A DNA stretch of 23,001 bases, from contig RGAX01000014.1 of the NCBI GenBank assembly GCA_009919985.1, positions 1 through 23,001 on the forward strand, written 5' to 3'. A program made the position numbers and the translations under genes. This DNA is from Opitutaceae bacterium (GTDB taxonomy: Bacteria > Verrucomicrobiota > Verrucomicrobiia > Opitutales > Opitutaceae). The notes beneath the pieces were generated by a model, which was not told the DNA's origin, did not search any database, and was given only the letters and a program-made list of their open reading frames with translations. This document shows positions 14,207 to 21,527 of this stretch, in pieces. Positions within the stretch are counted from its first letter, which is position 1, and each line of letters opens with the position of its first letter.

Positions 14207-15622
14207 ATGATCAAGGTCAGCCTCATCTCCCTCGGTTGCGCAAAAAATCTCGTCGATAGCGAAATCATGATCGGCCACCTCCACCAGGCCGGCATGAGCG
14301 TCATCCCCGAAGCCGAGCTGGCCGATGTGGTCATCGTCAATACCTGCTCGTTCATCGACTCCTCCAAGGAAGAATCGATCGGCCACATTCTTGAGGTGCA
14401 TCAAAACCGCGGCATGAAAAAACGCCGTAAAGAGCAAAAACTTATCGTCGCCGGCTGCATGTCGCAGCGCTTCTCCAAAGACCTATCCTCGTCGCTCAAC
14501 GACGAGGTCGATGCGTTCATCGGCCTCGACCAAGTCACCAAGGTCGCTCCGATTATCGAAGGCCTTTTCGCCAAAGACCGCGCCGCCGGCCAAGTCCCGG
14601 AAAACTTTGTCACCGCGCGCTCGACTTACATTCCCGATTTCAACACCCCTCGCTTCCGCCTCACGCCGAAGCACACCGCGTACGTGAAAATCGCCGAGGG
14701 CTGTAACCATCCTTGCACGTTCTGCATCATCCCGCAGATCCGCGGCCGTCATCGCAGCCGCACCGTTGAGAGCGTCGTCGCCGAAGCCCGCCAGCTCGTC
14801 AAAGAAGGCGTCAAAGAGCTCAACCTCATTTCCCAAGACACCACGTTCTTCGGCATGGACACCTGGGAACAGCGCCCTAATTCCCGCACACCCGTCGATT
14901 CGACGCGCGGCACAGCACTCACGACGCTTTTGCGCGAACTCAACGCCATCGAGGGTGATTTCTGGATTCGCCTGCTTTACACGCACCCCGCGCATTGGAG
15001 CGACGAGCTCATCCACACCATCGCCGAGTGCCCCAAGGTCGCCCGCTATATCGACATCCCGCTCCAGCACATCAGCGACAACATGCTCGGCGCCATGCAA
15101 CGCGAGACCAGCGGTGATTACATCCGCGATCTCATCAAACGCATCCGCGCTGGCATTCCCGGCATCGCCGTACGCACCACCTTTATCGTGGGCTTCCCCG
15201 GCGAGACCGAGGCCGACGTCGCCGAACTCGAAACCTTCATCCGTGAAACGAAATTCGAACGCCTCGGAGTATTTCGTTACTCTCAAGAAGAAGGCACCCG
15301 CGGCGCGAAGATGGAAAACCAGATTCCCGCCAAGACCAAGGAAGCCCGCTGGCACCGCCTGATGAAGCTCCAGCAAGAAATCGCCGCCGGGGTGAGCCAA
15401 AGCCACGTCGGCCAGACCTTGCGCGTGCTCGTCGAAGAACCGGGCATCGCCCGTGGCGACGCCGATGCGCCGGACATCGATGGCCGCGTCTACGTGACCC
15501 AAGACCTGCCTGTCGGCGAATTCGCCACCGTGAAAATTTCGGGCTTCCAAGACTACGATTTGCTCGCCCTGCCCCGCGGCCAACGCCCGGTGGAATTCAA
15601 GGTCGCCAAACAGGCCCAATAA
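14207..15622 (+). CDS. rimO: Ribosomal protein S12 methylthiotransferase RimO
   Basis: A 471-residue radical-SAM enzyme that adds a methylthio group to an aspartate of ribosomal protein S12, using two [4Fe-4S] clusters. The N-terminal UPF0004 domain supplies Cys11 (SLGCAKNLVDSE), Cys47 (VNTCSF) and Cys84 (AGCMSQR). The radical-SAM triad is CNHPCTFC (Cys166, Cys170, Cys173), followed by IIPQIRGRHRSR. The C-terminal TRAM domain is visible in the last 65 or so residues. SLGCAKNLVDSE at the start and the FCIIPQIRG motif favour RimO over the tRNA enzyme MiaB. Residues between RimO landmarks, such as a DTWEQRPNSRTPVDS insertion-like loop, differ from E. coli. The gene starts after an intrinsic terminator and ends at a bidirectional one, so it is probably transcribed alone. 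Confidence 0.96.
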   Translation: MIKVSLISLGCAKNLVDSEIMIGHLHQAGMSVIPEAELADVVIVNTCSFIDSSKEESIGHILEVHQNRGMKKRRKEQKLIVAGCMSQRFSKDLSSSLNDEVDAFIGLDQVTKVAPIIEGLFAKDRAAGQVPENFVTARSTYIPDFNTPRFRLTPKHTAYVKIAEGCNHPCTFCIIPQIRGRHRSRTVESVVAEARQLVKEGVKELNLISQDTTFFGMDTWEQRPNSRTPVDSTRGTALTTLLRELNAIEGDFWIRLLYTHPAHWSDELIHTIAECPKVARYIDIPLQHISDNMLGAMQRETSGDYIRDLIKRIRAGIPGIAVRTTFIVGFPGETEADVAELETFIRETKFERLGVFRYSQEEGTRGAKMENQIPAKTKEARWHRLMKLQQEIAAGVSQSHVGQTLRVLVEEPGIARGDADAPDIDGRVYVTQDLPVGEFATVKISGFQDYDLLALPRGQRPVEFKVAKQAQ

Positions 15623-15668
15623 AAAATCACGACGACGAGCCCGTTCAACGCGAGTTCAGCGCGTCCAC

Positions 15669-15702
15669 AAAAAACCCCGGCCTAAAACAGGCCGGGGTTT
15701 TT
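15669..15702. terminator. Bidirectional terminator between rimO and ndk
   Basis: CCCCGGCC (15675-15682) pairs with GGCCGGGG (15690-15697) around a 7-nt loop. The stem is flanked by A6 on the left and T5 on the right, so it gives a U tract in both directions. It lies between the convergent rimO and ndk genes, 47 nt after rimO and 29 nt after ndk. Confidence 0.92.
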
Positions 15703-15730
15703 GTTAATTCGTACTCGAACTCAAATCGCT

Positions 15731-16147
15731 TTAGGCGAAAAGCTCAGAAGCCTTAAAAAAGCGGGCCAACTCGATCGCGGCATTTTCATCCGTGTCGGAC
15801 GCGTGGCAGACGTTCTTCATCATCTCGGTGCCGAAGTCACCGCGGATGGTGCCCTTGGCGGCTTTACGAGAATCGGTCGGCCCGAGTAAATCGCGCACCT
15901 TGGCGACGATGCCCGGTCCTTTGAGCGCGAGCATGATCACGGGACGCGAGCTCATGAAAGCCTCGATCTCCGGGTAAAAAGGCTTGGAAGCCACATGAGC
16001 GTAGTGCTCGCGCAACACCGTCGGATCCAAGCGGGTCATTTTGCACCCAATGATCTCGAAACCGGCTCGCTCAAAGCGCTCCACTACAGTTCCGACATGC
16101 TTTTGATCCATGCAGTCGGGCTTACAGATGACGAAGGTTTTATCCAT
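15731..16147 (-). CDS. ndk: Nucleoside diphosphate kinase
   Basis: A 138-residue enzyme that transfers the gamma phosphate of ATP to other nucleoside diphosphates through a phosphohistidine. Conserved residues are Lys9 (VICKPD), Arg85, Thr91, Arg102, Asn112 and the catalytic His115 in NVCHASDTDENA. The family norm is NxxHGSDSxExA, so Gly is Ala and Ser is Thr here, while the active-site histidine is kept. Length is typical. It starts at ATG 16147 in a 60-nt gap after the oxidoreductase gene on the same strand and ends at the shared terminator with rimO. No Shine-Dalgarno is apparent. Confidence 0.96.
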   Translation of the reverse strand: MDKTFVICKPDCMDQKHVGTVVERFERAGFEIIGCKMTRLDPTVLREHYAHVASKPFYPEIEAFMSSRPVIMLALKGPGIVAKVRDLLGPTDSRKAAKGTIRGDFGTEMMKNVCHASDTDENAAIELARFFKASELFA

Positions 16148-16207
16148 ACACTTTCAACAAAGCGCGAGATCCGGCAGATGGAAAGACTCTTTTCCAACTA
16201 GCCCTGC

Positions 16208-17437
16208 TCACTTTGTATGTAAAATTTCCGCCGCCACCGCTTCACCGCTCTCCATCGCACCCTGAATCGACGCCGAGCTTCGCCCATCACCCGCAATCCA
16301 TACCCTTGGCCGCACCTCAACAGGTTGCACGCGCACCAACGGGGTCCGCGCCGGCAAAGCCCGCGGCAACCGATAGCTCCGCAGCCAACGCCAATCAGTC
16401 ACCTTGGCGCCAAACCACGCGCGCAGTTCCTCGCGTACACGTTCAACCAACGCGCGCTCCTCCAGCGCAGGCTCGCCCAACACCGACACCGCCACCAAGG
16501 CCTGCCCCGCCGGTGCATAACTCGGCGACACATCACTCAAGACCACCAGATTGTTCACATAACCACGCCCCTCGCCGTTTAACACCAACATCGGCGCGCA
16601 CAACGGGCTTTTCGCCGCTGCAAAATAAATCGTCGTCGTCGCCCGCCATTTCGGTACCGCAACCTCGGGCAAGAGCGCAGCCCCCCCCGCGTTTTCCGTG
16701 GCTACGACGATATGCCGCGCGGCGATGCGCTCACCACTATCTAGAAAAAGTGCGCCTGGCTCCACCCGCGCCACCCGCGCCCCGAGCCTTACCGTTCCAG
16801 TTGGCAATCCTGCCGCTAGTTGGTCCGGAATCGCCTGCATGCCCGCCGCCGGCAAGGCCGCGCGCCCCTCGGCAAACATCCGAAAAACAAATTCCAACAT
16901 CCGGCTCGAAGTCTCCAATTCTCGATCCAAAAAAATCCCACCAAACCAAGGCCGCAAAAACCTCTCAATCATGCGTTCGCTAAACCCATGCGCCCGCAGC
17001 GCGGCCAAAGCGGTCGTCTCCGGTCGCGCCCACAATTCAGCCAAGGACCCGCGCCGCGCCGCCCGCCGCAGCGTCGCAATCCTTACTTTATCCGCCAGCG
17101 AACCCACCGGCGCGCGCAACGTCGCCCACCACGCCCCCGGGTCACGCCAGGGATCACTCACCTCGTGCATCGCCCCATCGCAATGCACCCGCGAACCCGC
17201 CGCAAAATCCCGCAACTGCAACTGCTCATAGTCGAGCCACACCCGTGCCGTCGGATAAGCCGTGAGAAAAACCTGAAACCCTCGGTCCAACCGAAATCCC
17301 TCCACGATGTCCGTGCGCACGCGACCTCCGACCGCATCCCCCGCCTCAAACACGACACAACTCACCCCCGCAGCGTGCAAGCGCCGCGCACAGGTCAGAC
17401 CCGCTAGTCCCGCACCGATGATGACGATTTCAATCAT
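16208..17437 (-). CDS. FAD-dependent oxidoreductase, amine oxidase/phytoene desaturase superfamily
   Basis: A 409-residue flavoprotein. The N-terminal dinucleotide-binding motif IIGAGLAGLTCARRL (residues 6-20), acidic Glu31 at the end of strand 2, and GGRVRTD (37-43) are typical of the NAD(P)/FAD protoporphyrinogen oxidase and amine oxidase family. A second FAD contact is VWIAGDGRSSASIQGAMESG near the C-terminus. Substrate unknown. It is the last gene of the photolyase-containing minus-strand cluster, 9 nt downstream of another FAD protein. A G8 homopolymer on the coding strand (16681-16688) encodes Gly-Gly in GGAALL. ATG 17437 is the only sensible start. Confidence 0.88.
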   Translation of the reverse strand: MIEIVIIGAGLAGLTCARRLHAAGVSCVVFEAGDAVGGRVRTDIVEGFRLDRGFQVFLTAYPTARVWLDYEQLQLRDFAAGSRVHCDGAMHEVSDPWRDPGAWWATLRAPVGSLADKVRIATLRRAARRGSLAELWARPETTALAALRAHGFSERMIERFLRPWFGGIFLDRELETSSRMLEFVFRMFAEGRAALPAAGMQAIPDQLAAGLPTGTVRLGARVARVEPGALFLDSGERIAARHIVVATENAGGAALLPEVAVPKWRATTTIYFAAAKSPLCAPMLVLNGEGRGYVNNLVVLSDVSPSYAPAGQALVAVSVLGEPALEERALVERVREELRAWFGAKVTDWRWLRSYRLPRALPARTPLVRVQPVEVRPRVWIAGDGRSSASIQGAMESGEAVAAEILHTK

Positions 17438-17446
17438 GGGCCCAAA

Positions 17447-18385
17447 TTAAGCCCCCATTTTATCCGCGAGCGCCCAACCCGAAAGCGCCGCGCCTTCGAC
17501 GCGCGCCCCGCCAAACGCATCACCAGCAAAACCGAGCCCTAACTCGTCGAGCCACACGCACGGTTCCGGAAACACCGTGATCGGTTCACTAAATTTCCAG
17601 CGGTGCAACGCCACGTTCACCACCGGCGCGCCCAACCACGGCGCAATCAACGGCTCAATCATCGGGAAAAGTTCCAATTCGGACTTCGCATAATGCTCAG
17701 CCGCAAAAGCTGGACTAAGATGAACGGTCACCGCCGCAGCCCCCGCCGGTGAAATACCTTTTTTAACATTATCCGCGATCCAGCGCACCGGTCCCTCCGA
17801 AAAAACCATGCCCTCAACCGGCACCAAACTCGCACCGCCCAAGGTCACCAACAAAGCCAGACACGGATGATAACGCAGCGAGGCCAAGTTAACTGCGACT
17901 TCCGCCGGAAGTTCCACGTTCCCTGCTTTCAATAACGCAAGCGACTGTGGCACAGGAGCGGTCAACGCAAGTTGGTCCACACGTAAGGTCGGCTGATTTT
18001 CCACTTCTACATCCCACATTTTGTCCACGCGCCGTACGCTTAAAACCTTGGCCTCGCGTTTCACGTCAAGCCCTTCAGCTAAAAATTTGCCGAGTGCATT
18101 CATACTCGGTTTACCGATCGAACGATGCGTGGAGGCCTCGGGCCAAGCGCACGCAACGCCTTGGCTGCGCCACGCTTCGACCAAGGCCGCAAAACGAGGG
18201 GTCTTAGCAGTGAAATATTGCGCACCTTGGTCAAAAACCACCCCACCTACACGCTTCGTCGCCAAACGACCACCTAGTCCACGACTTTTTTCCAAGATGA
18301 TAACCTTGGCCCCGCGCTCGCGCAACGTCCGCGCCAATAATAGCCCAGAAATTCCCCCACCCACCACCGCGATTGTGTCATTCAT
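17447..18385 (-). CDS. FAD-dependent oxidoreductase, renalase-like (COG3380 type)
   Basis: A 312-residue flavoprotein starting at ATG 18385 (the frame extends two codons upstream to a TTG). It has IAVVGGGISGLLLARTL as the FAD-binding Rossmann start, LEKSRGLGGRLATKR, and FDQGAQYFTAK, a motif diagnostic of the renalase-like NAD/FAD oxidoreductases. The C-terminal FAD contact is LGFAGDAFGGARVEGAALSG. In bacteria some relatives oxidise isomers of dihydropyridine nucleotides; the substrate here is unknown. It sits 15 nt after the TIGR01777 fusion and 9 nt before the next flavoprotein, all in one operon with two photolyases. Confidence 0.88.
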   Translation of the reverse strand: MNDTIAVVGGGISGLLLARTLRERGAKVIILEKSRGLGGRLATKRVGGVVFDQGAQYFTAKTPRFAALVEAWRSQGVACAWPEASTHRSIGKPSMNALGKFLAEGLDVKREAKVLSVRRVDKMWDVEVENQPTLRVDQLALTAPVPQSLALLKAGNVELPAEVAVNLASLRYHPCLALLVTLGGASLVPVEGMVFSEGPVRWIADNVKKGISPAGAAAVTVHLSPAFAAEHYAKSELELFPMIEPLIAPWLGAPVVNVALHRWKFSEPITVFPEPCVWLDELGLGFAGDAFGGARVEGAALSGWALADKMGA

Positions 18386-18400
18386 GATCAAATATGTTAT

Positions 18401-19774
18401 TCAGCGCCCTAACACGTGGCGCAACGCACTCTCCAAATTAGGTTGCCGCCAGATAAAACCCGTCTTCTGCAATCGAGCCGGCACCGCACGTGTACTCGCT
18501 AGGAGCGTCTCATCCGCCATTTCGCCAAACACCGTCCTAAGGACCCATGTCGGCACTGGAAAGATTGCCGGTCGCCGCAGCACCTGCGCCAAGACCGAGG
18601 TAAACTCTGCGTTCGTCACCGGCTCCGGCGCCACCGCATTGTATGCGCCATGCAACGTATTATCCGTAACCGCGCACTCGTACATCGAGCATAAATCATC
18701 AGGCGTAATCCAGCTCATCCACTGGTCCCCTGCGCCTATGCGTCCACCGAACCCCATTAAAAAAGCGGGCAACATTTTCGCCAATGCACCGCCCGCAGGC
18801 GATAGCACCACGCCTGTTCGTAAAGCCACAGTGCGCACACCTAGCTTTTCGATTCCCGCGAGCTCATTTTCCCACGCCTCACACACGCCCGCTAAAAATC
18901 CTGCCCCGAGCGTAGTTTGCTCCGTGAGCCGCTCTTGCCCCCGTTCACCATAAAAGCCTACTGCGGCCGCACTCACAAAAACTTCGGGCCGCTCGGGGAC
19001 TGTCAGCGCCGCAATGCCCAACGCCAAAGTTCGCGCCCCGTCTACGCGGCTCGACAAAATCTCGGCTTTGCGCGTCGCCGACCAACGTCCAGCCGCTACG
19101 TTTGCTCCACCGAGATGCATCACGGCATTCGCACCCACAAGCGCAGCTCGATCTATTTTTCCGCGCGGAGGATCCCAGCTAAATTCATTAGGTGCTTGCG
19201 GCTTCCGGCGAACCAAGCGCCTAACCGAGTGCCCTTGGGTGATCAAAAATGCCTCAAGCGTGCGCCCGACCAAACCAGAGGCACCTGAAACTAAAATACA
19301 CTTCCGCGGGCCGGACGAAACGTGCTCGAGATCCGCCTTCGTGACCGCATGCCGATAAGCGAACATCCGCTCCAACTGCCGACTTGTAAACGCAGCACCA
19401 CCGAGCCGCCCAAGCATACCCAGAGGGAGCCGGTAATGAATCTCGTCCGTTAACTCGCACGCACTCGGCCCCACCGGTTCGATGCGGTGCAAATGTTCCC
19501 AGCGCGCAAAAGGTCCGCTCAGCAACACATCACGAAATTGTCGTCCCTCGATGTAATCTCGATGCACGATTTCCCACTTCGCCCAAATCGGCCCTACCTT
19601 CGTGCGGAGCGAAACACGCGCGCCATCCTTAATGCCCCCCACGTGACGCGTCACTTCCACGCGCTCCCAAGGCGGACACAACCGCCCAAATGCCCCCGGC
19701 CGTTCGTGCCAGGCAAACACCTCCGCCGCAGGTCGCTCAATTCGCACCACACGCTTAAAAATCGCATCAGTCAT
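18401..19774 (-). CDS. Fusion of SRPBCC lipid-binding-like domain and TIGR01777 NAD(P)-dependent epimerase
   Basis: A 457-residue two-domain protein from ATG 19774. Residues 1 to about 150 form an SRPBCC (START-like) domain, seen as FKRVVRIERPAAEVFAWHERPGAF, WEIVHRDYIEGRQFRDV and ELTDEIHYRLPLG. Residues about 158-457 are an extended short-chain dehydrogenase of the TIGR01777 (YfcH/SulA-like) family: ILVSGASGLVGRTLEAFL nucleotide-binding loop (164-170 GASGLVG), MHLGGANVAAGRW, SAAAVGFYG and a WMSWITPDDL core. SRPBCC domains bind hydrophobic ligands, so the fusion may present a bound substrate to the reductase; this is inference. The start overlaps the DUF2256 stop by 8 nt. It lies in the photolyase operon. 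Confidence 0.88.
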   Translation of the reverse strand: MTDAIFKRVVRIERPAAEVFAWHERPGAFGRLCPPWERVEVTRHVGGIKDGARVSLRTKVGPIWAKWEIVHRDYIEGRQFRDVLLSGPFARWEHLHRIEPVGPSACELTDEIHYRLPLGMLGRLGGAAFTSRQLERMFAYRHAVTKADLEHVSSGPRKCILVSGASGLVGRTLEAFLITQGHSVRRLVRRKPQAPNEFSWDPPRGKIDRAALVGANAVMHLGGANVAAGRWSATRKAEILSSRVDGARTLALGIAALTVPERPEVFVSAAAVGFYGERGQERLTEQTTLGAGFLAGVCEAWENELAGIEKLGVRTVALRTGVVLSPAGGALAKMLPAFLMGFGGRIGAGDQWMSWITPDDLCSMYECAVTDNTLHGAYNAVAPEPVTNAEFTSVLAQVLRRPAIFPVPTWVLRTVFGEMADETLLASTRAVPARLQKTGFIWRQPNLESALRHVLGR

Positions 19775-19925
19775 GCGCCACTCGCCCTTTCCGCATCCGA
19801 CAAGCATCCGAGCAAAATTTCACTTCGGCCCAAACTTTTTCCCACTTCTTACGCCACACAAAAGGCCGACCGCAGACCACGCATGGTTTGGACGGCAGAT
19901 CAGATTTTTTGCGCATTTTAGGCAT
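19767..19925 (-). CDS. DUF2256 small zinc-ribbon-like protein
   Basis: A 52-residue basic protein beginning MPKMRKKSDLPSKPC. It has two cysteine pairs, CVVCGRPFVWRKKW and KVWAEVKFCSDACR, the pattern of the DUF2256 family and compatible with a small zinc site. It is too short for common ORF filters. It lies 15 nt after the iron-sulfur photolyase and overlaps the SRPBCC-TIGR01777 start by 8 nt, so it is translated from the same operon. DUF2256 proteins are often found next to photolyase/cryptochrome genes; their function is unknown to me. A second ATG at codon 4 is possible. Confidence 0.85.
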   Translation of the reverse strand: MPKMRKKSDLPSKPCVVCGRPFVWRKKWEKVWAEVKFCSDACRMRKGRVAHD

Positions 19926-19940
19926 GACGACAGGTTAAAC

Positions 19941-21527
19941 CTAAATACCCAAGAGTCCAACCGCCAAGGGCGATCCTCCGTTCGCCCGAATCTCATCCGC
20001 GCGCGCTTGGATAGCCACCCGATCCGACGCTTTCAATCGCGCCACATTTTTTACCTGCAACGCCATGCGCTGGTTCTTGGCCAACAGCGTCTCGTGGCGC
20101 AGCAGAAAATCCCAGTAAAGCGTCGTAAAGGGACACGCATCGGCACCAGTCGACTTCGTCGGATCAAACCGACACCCCGCGCAATAATTACTCATCCGAT
20201 CTATATATTTCCCCGTGGCCGCATAGGGCTTCGACGCCATGATACCGCCGTCGCCGTACTGCGACATTCCAAGTGTATTGGGTAACTCTACCCACTCCAC
20301 CGCATCGACGAAAACCGCCAGATACCATTCATGCACCCGCTGCGGCTCGACCCCGAGCAAGAGCGTATAAAGTCCCGTCACCATTAAACGCTGAATATGA
20401 TGCGCGTAACCGTGTTGCAGCGTTTGCGTGATACTCTGCCGCAGACAGTTCATCTCACAAGCGCCCGTCCAGTAAAAATCGGGCAACTTCTCCCTCGCCC
20501 CCAACGCATTCAAACCCACGTAACTCGGCATGAATTGCCAATAAATTCCCCGCACGTATTCGCGCCAACCGAGAATCTGCCGGATGAAACCCTCCGCGCT
20601 CGCCAGCTCCACGCGCCCTTCACGATAGGCCCTCTCCGCCGCCACCACCGCCTCGCGTGGATTGAGCAATTTCAGATTCATCGCTGCCGAGATGCGTGAG
20701 TGAAAAAGCCAAGGTTCATCCGTCCACATCGCATCTTGAAACTTCCCGAAATCACCGAGCCGATGCGCAATAAAATCAGCGAGCGTCGCCCGAGCGGTTT
20801 CGGGATTCACCGGCCAGGCAAAGTTCTTCAAGTCGCCCGGATGCTGCGCAAACCGTCGCTCGACCAACGCCAGCACCTCACGCGTGAGCGCATCGGGTAG
20901 GATCAACAGCGGCGCGCGCAACTTCTCTGCCTTCGGACCACCTTTGGTAAAACTCCCGCGATTGTCGTGGTCGTAATTCCATTGTCCGCCCTCCGGTTCG
21001 CCGGCGGCGTCGAGCAACACCTTATTTTTCCTGCGAACCTCCCGATAGAAAAATTCCATTCGTAACATCTTTCGGCCTTCCGCGTGCGCGACGAAATCAG
21101 CGCGTGAACAGAAAAAATGTCGATCTTCTCTCACTTCCAAATTCAAGCCTTCAGCTTTAGCCACCGCTGCCACCGCTGCCTGTACGCGCCACTCCCCAGC
21201 TTGAGTCATCAGTAAGAGCTCAGGCTTCAGCTCCGCAATCACTCGTCCCAATTCTCCCGCGAGCGTCTGCGTATTTTTACCATCCTCTAACTCTGTATAA
21301 TGCACCGTGCGCCCGAGCGCGCGCTGCGCCTCACGAAAATGTCGCATTGCGGCTATAAAAACCGCAATGCGCTGCTTGCTCGTCCAGACGTGCTCCGATT
21401 CCTGGGCAACTTCGGCCATCCACACGACATCATGCTTAGCGTCGAAACCATCAAAGACGGCCGAGTCCGCATCCAACTGGTCACCAAGCACAATCACGAG
21501 GGCACGCACGCGCTTCGCTGCACTCAT
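19941..21527 (-). CDS. Iron-sulfur photolyase/cryptochrome (FeS-BCP, (6-4) photolyase type)
   Basis: A 528-residue protein of the prokaryotic FeS-BCP family, whose characterised members (such as Agrobacterium PhrB) repair (6-4) photoproducts with FAD and carry a lumazine-type antenna and a [4Fe-4S] cluster. Four cluster ligands fit by spacing: Cys361, Cys449, Cys452 and Cys465 show the same 88/3/13 spacing as Cys350, 438, 441 and 454 of PhrB. The start RALVIVLGDQLDADSA and EWRVQAAVAAVA are characteristic. The FAD region has GYAHHIQRLMVTG and NTLGMSQYGDGGIMASKPYAATG. The ATG at 21527 overlaps the upstream photolyase stop by 4 nt and is preceded by GGAGG at 7 nt, one of few clear Shine-Dalgarno sites in the window. 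DUF2256 follows. Confidence 0.93.
   Translation of the reverse strand: MSAAKRVRALVIVLGDQLDADSAVFDGFDAKHDVVWMAEVAQESEHVWTSKQRIAVFIAAMRHFREAQRALGRTVHYTELEDGKNTQTLAGELGRVIAELKPELLLMTQAGEWRVQAAVAAVAKAEGLNLEVREDRHFFCSRADFVAHAEGRKMLRMEFFYREVRRKNKVLLDAAGEPEGGQWNYDHDNRGSFTKGGPKAEKLRAPLLILPDALTREVLALVERRFAQHPGDLKNFAWPVNPETARATLADFIAHRLGDFGKFQDAMWTDEPWLFHSRISAAMNLKLLNPREAVVAAERAYREGRVELASAEGFIRQILGWREYVRGIYWQFMPSYVGLNALGAREKLPDFYWTGACEMNCLRQSITQTLQHGYAHHIQRLMVTGLYTLLLGVEPQRVHEWYLAVFVDAVEWVELPNTLGMSQYGDGGIMASKPYAATGKYIDRMSNYCAGCRFDPTKSTGADACPFTTLYWDFLLRHETLLAKNQRMALQVKNVARLKASDRVAIQARADEIRANGGSPLAVGLLGI

Noticed and set aside
14483..15619. 378-codon open frame antisense to rimO
   Set aside because: Lies wholly opposite a gene with all RimO motifs. 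Its Gly/Ala/Asp-rich translation is the usual product of reading GC-rich codons on the reverse strand.
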